A stretch of 17,747 nucleotides of DNA from CAZDML01 sp964506645. Lineage in GTDB: Bacteria > Elusimicrobiota > Elusimicrobia > 2-01-FULL-59-12. The stretch lies in assembly GCA_964506645.1 (NCBI GenBank), contig CAZDML010000031.1, positions 1 to 17,747 of the forward strand, given 5' to 3'. Each line of letters opens with the position of its first letter. Positions within the stretch are counted from its first letter, which is position 1. The translations under genes and the position numbers were made by a program. The notes under the pieces are model-generated. The model was not told the origin of the DNA and did no database searches. It was given only the letters and a program-made list of their open reading frames with translations. Positions 1 through 6,992 of the stretch are shown piece after piece.

Positions 1-1368
1 CTTCTTCTAAAGATTTTTCTGATTCTTGGCGCGCTGTTTGTCCTCTGGCTTCGTTTACGGGAAGAAGGTGTCGGGGCCTTTGGTTGTTTTTGCACGCTGT
101 GGATTGTTTTCTGGGGAGGGCGCTTTGGTTGGAGTGATCGCGCTGACTTGATATCGATCGGGATGCTATCGGTAGTGCTCTGGATCTTAGAGCGTGTTCG
201 CCGGACGGGTCGACGGGATCTGTTTTTCTGGCTTTGTCCGCTCCTTCTGGGGATTTGGGCCAATCTACACGGCGGGTTTGTGCTGGGAGGGGCCGTTGTT
301 GGAGCATATGCCATCGACTTTTTTCAGGCTTTTCCTGCGCATCGAAAGCGAATCCTTCTCTGGGCTGTGCTCTGCGCGCTGGCAACGCTGATCAATCCGT
401 ATGGCTATAAATTGCATGAGCTCTGCATCCTTCATTTTTCGCAGGTGGAACAGGCGTTTGTTTCGGATTGGAACCGTACACCTTTTACCCCAACGCATCC
501 GTTTTGGTTGGCCCTCTGGGTCGTATGGGGCGTTTTTATAGTGCGCCACTTACGGCGTGAACGCATCGAAGTCGCCTGGCTCCTGATCACAACAGTTCTT
601 TCATGGGGTGCGTTGCGATACGTTCGTAATGTTCCGTATTTTATGCTGGGCGTGTTTCCTTATGCGATCGTATGGATGTCGCAACAGCCCTTTTTTCGTC
701 GGCTGGAAGAAACGGCCCAAAAACCCTGGGTGCTTGTGGTTTTGTTGCTAGGCACAGTGTCTTTTGTTGTTGAGGCCATGCCGAGAAATTCTACGGTCGT
801 TCGTATGCAAGAAACGCCCGCCGAGGCTTGTGACTTTATCGTACAGGAACAGATCCCTGGCCCCTTCTTTAATGAATACAACTTCGGTAGTTACTGGATC
901 TGGCGATTCGCGGGCGATCCCGGGGTCTTTATGGATGGACGATTTCAAACGGTGAAGGGATATCCAGAGCTTAACGAGGAAATCAAGCGTGCTCGACAAG
1001 GTTCACCCCAGGAGTGGCAGGCGTTTGTTGACCGTTGGGGGGTGAATGCACTGCTTCTCGGATATCCGGCGCCCTCGCCTATGCCTTCCGTGTTTGAGCA
1101 GTATTTGCCTCAAAAGATATGGGCACTTGTTTATTGGGACGATCAATGCGTTTTGTATGTGCGCCGTAGTAGGGTTGCCCCTTCGACGCTGCGTCGACTG
1201 GAGTATAAAGTGCTTTTGCCTGAGGCCCACCCTGGATACATGCTGCAAAAAGTGCGCGCCAGCAAAGTCCTTCGTCGGCAGGCGCTGGAAGAGGTGCAGC
1301 GGGCCATTGAACAACATCCGCTCAGTGTCCGTGCGCACAATTGGTGGGCGATACTTACCCATGGCTGA
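1..1368 (+). CDS. Polytopic membrane protein, GT-C-like (5' end cut by window edge)
   Basis: The frame is open from the first base, so the gene begins upstream of the window; 455 codons are visible. An internal TTG at 148 is not a convincing start because the hydrophobic coding sequence continues upstream of it. The visible part has several hydrophobic segments and a WANLHGGFVLG motif inside the membrane region. That motif is typical of large uncharacterised bacterial membrane proteins related to GT-C or oligosaccharyltransferase-like glycosyltransferases. A soluble C-terminal part follows, with an F-x-S-Y-W-I-W ... VFMDGRF signature and a helical tail resembling a tetratricopeptide unit (ALEEVQRAIEQHP). 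Inference: it probably handles lipid-linked sugar or surface polysaccharide. The exact activity cannot be assigned. It overlaps the next gene by 8 nt (ATGGCTGA), suggesting translational coupling to the methyltransferase. Confidence 0.75.
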   Translation, partial: LLLKIFLILGALFVLWLRLREEGVGAFGCFCTLWIVFWGGRFGWSDRADLISIGMLSVVLWILERVRRTGRRDLFFWLCPLLLGIWANLHGGFVLGGAVVGAYAIDFFQAFPAHRKRILLWAVLCALATLINPYGYKLHELCILHFSQVEQAFVSDWNRTPFTPTHPFWLALWVVWGVFIVRHLRRERIEVAWLLITTVLSWGALRYVRNVPYFMLGVFPYAIVWMSQQPFFRRLEETAQKPWVLVVLLLGTVSFVVEAMPRNSTVVRMQETPAEACDFIVQEQIPGPFFNEYNFGSYWIWRFAGDPGVFMDGRFQTVKGYPELNEEIKRARQGSPQEWQAFVDRWGVNALLLGYPAPSPMPSVFEQYLPQKIWALVYWDDQCVLYVRRSRVAPSTLRRLEYKVLLPEAHPGYMLQKVRASKVLRRQALEEVQRAIEQHPLSVRAHNWWAILTHG

Positions 1369-2065
1369 GTTTGATCAATTCAGCAGGGGGTATGAAGAGC
1401 GTTTAAATACGCTGTCTCTTCGTGCGATTGGTGGTGGAGATTCCCGCGCATTCATCCAGGCCAAATGCGACTTCTTGTTGGAGATCCTGCGTGAGCGCGG
1501 TGTCGACCCCTCCAGAGCGGTCGCGCTCGATGCCGGATGCGGTACGGGGATTGCCGAACAGTACTTCGCTGGAACATTCAAGGAGCTTATTGCCCTGGAT
1601 TGTTCGGAAGGAATGATTCAAGAAGCTCAGAAACAACCTGTCGCACGAACGCAATTTCTATGCGCGGATGCCCGAAGGATTCCGCGCGTCGATGCCTCGG
1701 TCGATGTCGTCTTTTCTTTTTGCATCTTTCATCATGCGCATGGACATGAACATGAGGAACTCCTCTCGGAGTTCCGGCGTGTTCTTGTGCCCGGGGGGAT
1801 CGTCGTGGTGATTGAACACAATCCCTGGAATCCGCTGACCCGGTATGTTGTACACCGGTGTCCGGTGGATGCCGATGCCACCCTGATATCCAGTCTTTAT
1901 ATAAGGAAACGGATACAAAATCTCGGTTTTACGTCTATTCAAAGCTGTTATCTGGTCTTCTTCCCGCGTTGGATGCCTGGCCTTCGGATTCTGGAGCGAT
2001 GGCTGAGCTGGTGCCCTCTGGGAGGACAATATGGGGTTATTGGACAGGTTCCAAAAGGATCTTGA
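1361..2065 (+). CDS. Class I SAM-dependent methyltransferase
   Basis: A 234-residue protein with a Rossmann methyltransferase fold of the Methyltransf_11 type. Motif I is ALDAGCGTG at residues 55-63, followed by an acidic residue at the end of strand 2 (IALDCSEGM, about 78-85). Motif II/III is the FCADAR-like FLCADARRIP. A later EHNPWNPLTRYVV segment is common in methyltransferases of surface-polysaccharide and lipid loci. The ATG at 1361 was chosen because it overlaps the upstream stop by 8 nt and places the fold at the N terminus. The same frame is open further upstream, but only as an out-of-frame shadow of the membrane-protein gene. The substrate is unknown. The link to glycan modification is inferred from the neighbour. 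The gene's stop codon lies inside the -35 box of the next promoter. Confidence 0.85.
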   Translation: MAEFDQFSRGYEERLNTLSLRAIGGGDSRAFIQAKCDFLLEILRERGVDPSRAVALDAGCGTGIAEQYFAGTFKELIALDCSEGMIQEAQKQPVARTQFLCADARRIPRVDASVDVVFSFCIFHHAHGHEHEELLSEFRRVLVPGGIVVVIEHNPWNPLTRYVVHRCPVDADATLISSLYIRKRIQNLGFTSIQSCYLVFFPRWMPGLRILERWLSWCPLGGQYGVIGQVPKGS

Positions 2066-2089
2066 CAAGCGCCTTGCTTCATGTATAAT
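2062..2089 (+). promoter_or_regulatory. Sigma-70-type promoter of rho
   Basis: TTGACA (2062-2067), a 16-nt spacer, then TATAAT (2084-2089). Both hexamers are perfect consensus matches. The -35 box overlaps the TGA stop of the methyltransferase gene. Transcription should start near 2096, giving a leader of about 170 nt before the rho ATG. Confidence 0.85.
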
Positions 2090-2095
2090 CTTAAT

Positions 2096-2264
2096 CGTTG
2101 GTGACGTTCATACCTGTAGTCCGGTACAGAAATCCCAAAACTAAGTCTTAACGAGTACGACTCTGAACCAAGAAAATCCATCATCTACGCCTAAACCGGC
2201 GAACGGTCATTCGACCGAAGACGCATCGCGTCCCGCTGCTCAGGCTAATTCCAATGAGAAAAAG
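2096..2264 (+). promoter_or_regulatory. rho 5' leader with small hairpin and open N-terminal extension
   Basis: The expected transcript runs about 170 nt before the ATG at 2265. It contains a short hairpin, CTGTA (2114-2118) with TACAG (2125-2129). From 2145 the leader is open in frame with rho and has no stop. It contains no ATG, GTG or TTG in that frame, only a CTG at 2163. The encoded residues would be rich in Pro, Ser, Asn and Ala, as in many Rho N-terminal extensions. It may therefore be partly coding or a true untranslated leader. In Escherichia coli the rho leader mediates autoregulation, but nothing here proves that. Confidence 0.4.
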
Positions 2265-3530
2265 ATGGACCTGATGGTCCTCTCCAAGCTCACGCTTGCT
2301 GAATTACAGAAAATTGGTCGTGATCTCAAGCTCGAAACCACGGTCGGTCTACGCAAGCAGGAACTCATTGCCAAAATTTTAGAGGCTCAGGCCAAGGAAA
2401 GCGGTCTCATTTACGATGAGGGCGTCCTGGAAATCCTTCCGGACGGCTTTGGATTCCTCCGAAGTCCCAGCTACAACTACCTTCCGGGGCCGGATGACAT
2501 TTACATTTCACCGTCCCAAATTAAGAAGTTCGGCCTGCGTAAGGGCGACACCGTCGCCGGGTATGTACGGCCTCCGAAAGAGCAGGAACGATTTTTCGCA
2601 CTGCTCCAAGTAAAGTCCGTCAACGGCAGTGACCTGGAAACCCTTCGTGAACGGCCCCTCTTCGACAACCTGACACCGCTCTACCCTGAAAAACGAATCA
2701 CTTTAGAAAGCAAGAAAGACGAATTGACCGCCCGTGTCATCGACCTGATGGCGCCCATTGGCAAAGGCCAGCGCGCACTAATCAACGCCGCACCACGTAC
2801 CGGTAAAACCATTATTATGCAGAAGATCGCCAATGCGATCACGACCAACCATCCGGAAGTCGTTCTGCTCGTACTTCTGATCGACGAACGACCGGAAGAA
2901 GTCACCGACATGCAGCGCAGTGTGAAGGGGGAAGTTGTTTCCTCAACCTTTGATGAGCCGGCGGAACGTCATGTCCAAGTGGCTGAGATGGTGATCGAAA
3001 AAGCCAAACGTATGGTCGAGCACGGTAAAGATGTGGTTATTCTGCTCGACTCGATCACTCGCTTGGCTCGCGCCTACAACACCATTACCCCGTCCAGCGG
3101 ACGCGTACTCTCCGGCGGTTTGGATTCTAACGCTCTCCAACGCCCGAAACGCTTTTTCGGTGCTGCCCGTAATATTGAAGAAGGCGGAAGCCTTACGATT
3201 ATCGCGACTGCGCTCGTTGAAACCGGTAGCCGCATGGATGACGTGATCTTCGAAGAATTTAAAGGAACCGGCAACATGGAAGTCTATCTGGACCGCAAGC
3301 TCGCCGATAAGCGAACCTTCCCGGCCATCGATATTTCGCGATCCGGAACGCGTAAAGAAGAACTTCTCCTGACTCCGGAAGAACTGAACAAAGTCTGGAT
3401 CCTACGTAAAGTCCTGTCCTCCCTCACACCCATCGAAGCGATGGAACTTCTGCTCGAAAAACTGTCGGCTACGAAATCCAATAAGGATTTCCTTAAGTCG
3501 ATGGAAACTTCGAGCATGGAAAAAGTCTAA
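2265..3530 (+). CDS. rho: Transcription termination factor Rho
   Basis: A 421-residue hexameric RNA-dependent ATPase that releases transcripts from RNA polymerase. The N-terminal Rho_N helical domain (LSKLTLAELQKIGRDL, about 6-21) is followed by the cold-shock-like RNA-binding domain (ILPDGFGFLRSP, about 57-68) and the RecA-type ATPase core. The P-loop is AAPRTGKT at 175-182, with Ala at 176 where Pro is usual. LLIDERPEEVTDM and the Walker B region VVILLDSITRLARAYN follow. The Q/R-loop region and RSGTRKEELLL are also present. Length matches the family. The ATG at 2265 has a GAG 6 nt upstream as a weak ribosome site. A longer form starting at CTG 2163 is possible. The gene is preceded by its own strong promoter and precedes a cell-wall/translation block, a common arrangement. 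Confidence 0.97.
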   Translation: MDLMVLSKLTLAELQKIGRDLKLETTVGLRKQELIAKILEAQAKESGLIYDEGVLEILPDGFGFLRSPSYNYLPGPDDIYISPSQIKKFGLRKGDTVAGYVRPPKEQERFFALLQVKSVNGSDLETLRERPLFDNLTPLYPEKRITLESKKDELTARVIDLMAPIGKGQRALINAAPRTGKTIIMQKIANAITTNHPEVVLLVLLIDERPEEVTDMQRSVKGEVVSSTFDEPAERHVQVAEMVIEKAKRMVEHGKDVVILLDSITRLARAYNTITPSSGRVLSGGLDSNALQRPKRFFGAARNIEEGGSLTIIATALVETGSRMDDVIFEEFKGTGNMEVYLDRKLADKRTFPAIDISRSGTRKEELLLTPEELNKVWILRKVLSSLTPIEAMELLLEKLSATKSNKDFLKSMETSSMEKV

Positions 3531-3558
3531 CACCCCACTTCATCGTCCTGCCTTTTTG

Positions 3559-3587
3559 TTGACTTATCGACGGTATTCTGGTATTTA
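3559..3587 (+). promoter_or_regulatory. Promoter, apparently leaderless, for the M23 peptidase gene
   Basis: TTGACT (3559-3564), a 17-nt spacer, then TATTTA (3582-3587), followed by exactly 6 nt and the ATG at 3594. Transcription would begin at or within one base of the start codon, and no Shine-Dalgarno sequence precedes it. The same geometry is seen at the his-trp leader promoter. Confidence 0.6.
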
Positions 3588-3593
3588 TACGTC

Positions 3594-4532
3594 ATGACTC
3601 ACGCGATTAAACGCCCGCTTTTCTATGGATGTGTGGCCGTGGCTGCGATCTGGATTGCCTCTGGCTCGCATACAACGGCGGCGGCCACGCCCCCTTGGGC
3701 GCTGCCTTGGATGTCTCTGGCGGTTCCCGCACCCAAACCGGCGTACGCGCAAATCCGCGCGCTCGAACGCACCGTGATTATGAATCATGAGGTCCAGAAG
3801 AATGAGGACCTCTGGAGTATTTCTAAACGGTACGGTATCGATCAATTTACGCTTCGCAGCAGCAACGATCTCGATCTGCAAACCGTGGCGCCCGGCATGG
3901 TGCTTAAAATTCCCAATCACCGCGGAACCCTGTACGAGGTAAAACAAGGAGAAACCCTGGAGAGCGTGCGCAACAGCTTTGCCCGCGGCCGTGCGCTCGG
4001 TGAAAATTACCGCCTCTCCATTTTGGATGCCAGCGGTTATCCGCTGCCCGATCTCAAAGATCCAAACCGCGCACTCAAACCCGGTACGCTGCTCTTTTTA
4101 CCGGATGCCTGGAAGCCCATGGGACTGTATATCCCCTTCACAAACATGAATTATCGTGTCACCTCGCGTTTTGGAACTCGCAAGCACCCAGTTCTCGGGA
4201 TCACCCGAGCCCACAAAGGAATGGACTTAGCCAAACCTTACGGTAGTCCAGTGACCGCATCACGCACCGGCCGGGTGGTGTTTACGGGATGGTCGGGGGG
4301 ATACGGCAATCTCATTCAGATTCGCAGCGTACTCAAAAGCAAAAACGGATCGAAGGCCTTTATCATCTGTTACGGACATTTGTCCAAGATCCTGGTTCGG
4401 GAAGGACAGACCGTGCGAACGGGACAGTTGATTGGACGGGTTGGGTCCACCGGGATTTCGACGGGACCGCATCTCCACTTTGAAATCCGTGATGAGAACG
4501 GATCTGCCTTAAACCCCCAAAAGTACCTCTAA
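3594..4532 (+). CDS. Exported LysM / M23 family murein endopeptidase
   Basis: A 312-residue protein predicted to cleave peptidoglycan cross-bridges outside the cytoplasmic membrane. Residues 1-52 look like a signal sequence: basic start, hydrophobic stretch 9-22, an Ala/Pro-rich region, possible cleavage after AYA at 50-52. A LysM peptidoglycan-binding module lies at about 65-107 (VQKNEDLWSISKRYGI ... LKIP). A second, degenerate LysM-like unit spans about 112-169 (YEVKQGETLESV ... LKPGTLLFLP). The C-terminal LytM domain carries SRFG at 191-194, HxxxD at H207-D211, YGH at 260-262 and HLH at 293-295, so the zinc ligands and active-site histidines are intact. It could also be an NlpD/EnvC-like amidase activator, but the intact zinc site argues for an active enzyme. 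No terminator separates it clearly from rho. Confidence 0.9.
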   Translation: MTHAIKRPLFYGCVAVAAIWIASGSHTTAAATPPWALPWMSLAVPAPKPAYAQIRALERTVIMNHEVQKNEDLWSISKRYGIDQFTLRSSNDLDLQTVAPGMVLKIPNHRGTLYEVKQGETLESVRNSFARGRALGENYRLSILDASGYPLPDLKDPNRALKPGTLLFLPDAWKPMGLYIPFTNMNYRVTSRFGTRKHPVLGITRAHKGMDLAKPYGSPVTASRTGRVVFTGWSGGYGNLIQIRSVLKSKNGSKAFIICYGHLSKILVREGQTVRTGQLIGRVGSTGISTGPHLHFEIRDENGSALNPQKYL

Positions 4533-4546
4533 GCCCCCTGTGAATT

Positions 4547-4580
4547 TGCTAAAATATCATTCACAAAATTAAGGAAAAGG
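4547..4580 (+). promoter_or_regulatory. Possible extended -10 promoter and strong ribosome site of rpmE
   Basis: TGCTAAAAT (4547-4555) fits a TGn extended -10 element. No clear -35 box is seen. The expected start near 4562 leaves room for the purine-rich ribosome site AAGGAAAAGG (4571-4580), which ends 8 nt before the ATG at 4589. Confidence 0.4.
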
Positions 4581-4588
4581 ATTCGGTT

Positions 4589-4975
4589 ATGCGTGAAAAT
4601 ATTCACCCCAACTATGTAGAAACCACGGTCTCCTGTGCCTGCGGCAGCTCGTTTAAGACACGCTCCACCAGGCCGGTGATCAAACTCGATATTTGTTCCA
4701 GCTGCCACCCGTTCTTTACGGGTCGTCAGAAATTTGTCGATACCGCCGGACGCGTTGAACGCTTCCAGAAACGGTTCGCCAAAGTAGCAGAAGCGCCCGT
4801 CAAAAAAACGCCGGCCAAAGTGGCCAAAGGTCAAGCGTCTTTCAATGCGGCCAAAAAGGTGAAAATCTTGAGCTCCGCGCCTGTTAAAGCGAAAAAGCCA
4901 GCGGCCGGCCCGAGCAAACAGGAAAAAGCCATGGCCAAAGGCGCAGCCAAACCCGCCGCACCCGCAAAAGCGTAG
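4589..4975 (+). CDS. rpmE: Ribosomal protein L31 (zinc type) with Lys/Ala-rich tail
   Basis: 128 residues. Residues 1-66 are a complete L31: MRENIHPNY start, C16-x-C18 and C36-x-x-C39 forming the C+ zinc site, then HPFFTGRQKFVDT. It belongs to the 50S subunit near the central protuberance and the intersubunit bridge. The usual family length is about 66-90 residues. Here about 60 extra residues consist almost only of Lys, Ala, Pro, Ser and Gly (KKTPAKVAKG, AKGAAKPAAPAKA), a disordered, strongly basic extension likely to contact rRNA. The ATG has an excellent Shine-Dalgarno sequence. It sits between the M23 gene and prfA, the common bacterial place for rpmE, and is followed by a strong terminator. 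Confidence 0.95.
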   Translation: MRENIHPNYVETTVSCACGSSFKTRSTRPVIKLDICSSCHPFFTGRQKFVDTAGRVERFQKRFAKVAEAPVKKTPAKVAKGQASFNAAKKVKILSSAPVKAKKPAAGPSKQEKAMAKGAAKPAAPAKA

Positions 4976-4991
4976 ATAACGATTATCGAGA

Positions 4992-5026
4992 ACAGTCCGG
5001 CCGCTCTGCGGCCGGGCTGTTTTTTT
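4992..5026 (+). terminator. Strong intrinsic terminator between rpmE and prfA
   Basis: A 13-bp stem, ACAGTCCGGCCGC (4992-5004) with GCGGCCGGGCTGT (5008-5020), has one G-U pair and a TCT loop. It is followed by T residues through 5026. The prfA ATG lies only 11 nt further on. A short palindrome GATAA-CGA-TTATC (4975-4987) precedes it. Confidence 0.9.
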
Positions 5027-5037
5027 ATGCATAACCC

Positions 5038-6132
5038 ATGGACCTACTGAAACACCTCGAGAACCTCCAAACGCACTTCGACGGGCTCTTGATCAGCCTG
5101 AGCGCACCGGATGTTGCTGCCAACCCGCAGCGATTTCAGGATCTTCGCCGAGAGCACTCCCGTCTGGCGCCTATCATCGATCAGTACAAAACCTACCAGC
5201 GTCTTCTCCAGGAAGAAAAGGACCTCCTCCATCTGCAGTCCGGGTCGGACGCGGAGATGAAGAAATTGGCCGAGGAAGAACTCCCGAGTCTGCGCCAGAA
5301 ACTGCAGGATTTAGAAAAGCAATTACAGCTCTCACTGCTTCCTCGCGATCCCAATGAAGATCGCAATATTTTGCTCGAAATTCGTGCCGGGACCGGCGGC
5401 GATGAGGCCGCTATTTTTGCCGCAGACCTTCTTCGAATGTATACGCACTATGCCGAAAAACTTGGCTGGAAGGTGGAGACGGTGGATAGCAGCCTCTCGG
5501 AACACGGCGGTTTAAAAGAAGTGATCGTACAGATTTCTGGAAATGGGGTTTGGAAACATTTAAAGTTTGAACGCGGCGTGCACCGTGTTCAGCGCGTCCC
5601 TGTGACCGAAGCCAGCGGCCGCATTCATACGAGCACGGCTACGGTCGCGGTGCTGCCGGAAGCTGAAGAAGTCGATTTGAAAATTGACCCCGCCGATCTT
5701 CGGATTGATACGTATCGTGCCCACGGGGCGGGCGGACAGCACATCAATAAGACCGACAGCGCCGTGCGCTTCACGCATTTGCCAACAGGACTTGTTGTCG
5801 CCTGTCAGGATGAACGCAGTCAGATTAAGAATCGCATTAAAGCCATGAAACTTCTGCGATCCCGGCTTTTGCAGATGATGCAGGACAAGCAGGCCGAGCA
5901 GATTGCCAAAGACCGTAAGAGCCAGGTCGGTTCGGGTGATCGCAGTGAAAAAATACGCACCTATAATTACCCCCAGGACCGTATTACCGACCATCGAATC
6001 AACATGAACGTCCACAACCTTCCCGGTGTGATGGAGGGGGAACTGGATGATTTGGTGAAAGCCCTGCAAGAAGACGAACAAAAACGCTTGATGACGGAGC
6101 TGTCACAAAAGCTGGCGGAGAAATCGGCATGA
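5038..6132 (+). CDS. prfA: Peptide chain release factor 1
   Basis: A 364-residue class I release factor that recognises UAA and UAG and triggers peptidyl-tRNA hydrolysis. The helical domain 1 (about 1-105) is followed by GTGGDEA at 118-124. The tripeptide anticodon region PVT lies at 188-190, in the place of the PxT of RF1 and not SPF as in RF2. The catalytic GGQ is at 232-234 within RAHGAGGQHINK. The length is normal (about 360). No Shine-Dalgarno sequence precedes the ATG, and a strong terminator ends 11 nt upstream. Expression may therefore rely on readthrough or on a weak leaderless promoter (TATGCA at 5026-5031, 6 nt before the ATG, without a good -35). The stop overlaps the prmC start by 4 nt (ATGA), and PrmC methylates the GGQ glutamine of this protein. 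Confidence 0.97.
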   Translation: MDLLKHLENLQTHFDGLLISLSAPDVAANPQRFQDLRREHSRLAPIIDQYKTYQRLLQEEKDLLHLQSGSDAEMKKLAEEELPSLRQKLQDLEKQLQLSLLPRDPNEDRNILLEIRAGTGGDEAAIFAADLLRMYTHYAEKLGWKVETVDSSLSEHGGLKEVIVQISGNGVWKHLKFERGVHRVQRVPVTEASGRIHTSTATVAVLPEAEEVDLKIDPADLRIDTYRAHGAGGQHINKTDSAVRFTHLPTGLVVACQDERSQIKNRIKAMKLLRSRLLQMMQDKQAEQIAKDRKSQVGSGDRSEKIRTYNYPQDRITDHRINMNVHNLPGVMEGELDDLVKALQEDEQKRLMTELSQKLAEKSA

Positions 6133-6989
6133 ACGTCCGAGAAATGCTCGATTATACGCAGACCCGACTTCACGCCGCAGGAATTGAAGAGTCCACATTG
6201 GAGTCGCAGTACCTGTTGGCCAGCGCCCTGCAACAGCCCAGACTCCATGTTTTTTTGCATGAGCGTGAACCGCTCACCGACCGCGCCGAGCTCATCATGA
6301 ACCGCTTTATTGCCGAACGTGTACAGCGAAAGCCGCTTTCTTACATTCTGGGGACCCAGCCGTTTCTCTCGATTGAATTGTCAGTCACGCCCGATGTTCT
6401 GATTCCTCGCCCAGAGACCGAACTTCTCGTGGAGCAGGCCAACCGCCTGCTGGAGAAGTTGCCGCAGGCGCGTGTGGCCGATGTGGGAACTGGGTCTGGC
6501 AATATCGCGATTTCTCTGGCAGCTCATCCGCATGTCAAACAGCTTCTAGGGATCGATATTTCTTCCAACGCGCTTCAGATGGCCAAGCAAAACGCGCGCG
6601 CCTATGACTGGCATTCCAAAATCCAGTGGCTGGAGAGTGATTTACTTTTATCGGTACGCGAACATGGCTGGGACTGGTTTGAAATGATCGTCGCCAATCT
6701 TCCGTACATACGTACCGAAGATATTGACGCGCTGGAACCCGAACTCCATTGGGAACCGCGTTTGGCACTCGACGGTGGCGCAGACGGCCTCAAGGTAATT
6801 CGTCGGCTTATTCAGCAGTCCAATAATCGCTTGTGGGCGGGGGGATGGTTAGTGCTTGAAATTGGAGCCGATCAGGGGCAGACTGTGGCGTCGTATTTGA
6901 TCTCCGAAGGACGTTGGCAGGCGATTACGGTGCTGCCCGATTACGCAGGACACGACCGCATCGTGATCGCACAACGCAAGGATTACTAG
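6129..6989 (+). CDS. prmC: Release-factor glutamine N5-methyltransferase
   Basis: 286 residues, matching PrmC/HemK. The N-terminal helical bundle (1-75) is followed by the QPFLSIELSVTPDVLIPRPETE region (77-98), SAM motif I DVGTGSGNIA at 118-127, GIDISSNAL (141-149) and the active-site loop NLPY at 190-193. The family consensus for that loop is NPPY. Here the first Pro is replaced by Leu, while the Asn that binds the glutamine side chain and the stacking Tyr remain, so activity is expected. It is translationally coupled to prfA by an ATGA overlap, matching enzyme to substrate. murA starts 3 nt after its stop. Confidence 0.95.
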   Translation: MNVREMLDYTQTRLHAAGIEESTLESQYLLASALQQPRLHVFLHEREPLTDRAELIMNRFIAERVQRKPLSYILGTQPFLSIELSVTPDVLIPRPETELLVEQANRLLEKLPQARVADVGTGSGNIAISLAAHPHVKQLLGIDISSNALQMAKQNARAYDWHSKIQWLESDLLLSVREHGWDWFEMIVANLPYIRTEDIDALEPELHWEPRLALDGGADGLKVIRRLIQQSNNRLWAGGWLVLEIGADQGQTVASYLISEGRWQAITVLPDYAGHDRIVIAQRKDY

Positions 6990-6992
6990 GCC

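Noticed and set aside
1361..1368. The same 8-nt overlap ATGGCTGA at 1361-1368 and at trpD/trpC (16333-16340)
   Set aside because: Both genes simply start Met-Ala-(Glu/Asp) in the +1-shifted frame over a His-Gly-stop end. This is an easily recurring overlap, not evidence for relatedness.
4975..4987. GATAACGATTATC as a Fur- or Zur-type operator next to the zinc-type rpmE
   Set aside because: It is only 13 nt, lies after the rpmE stop rather than in its promoter, and matches just part of such operators. It is more likely chance or part of the terminator region.
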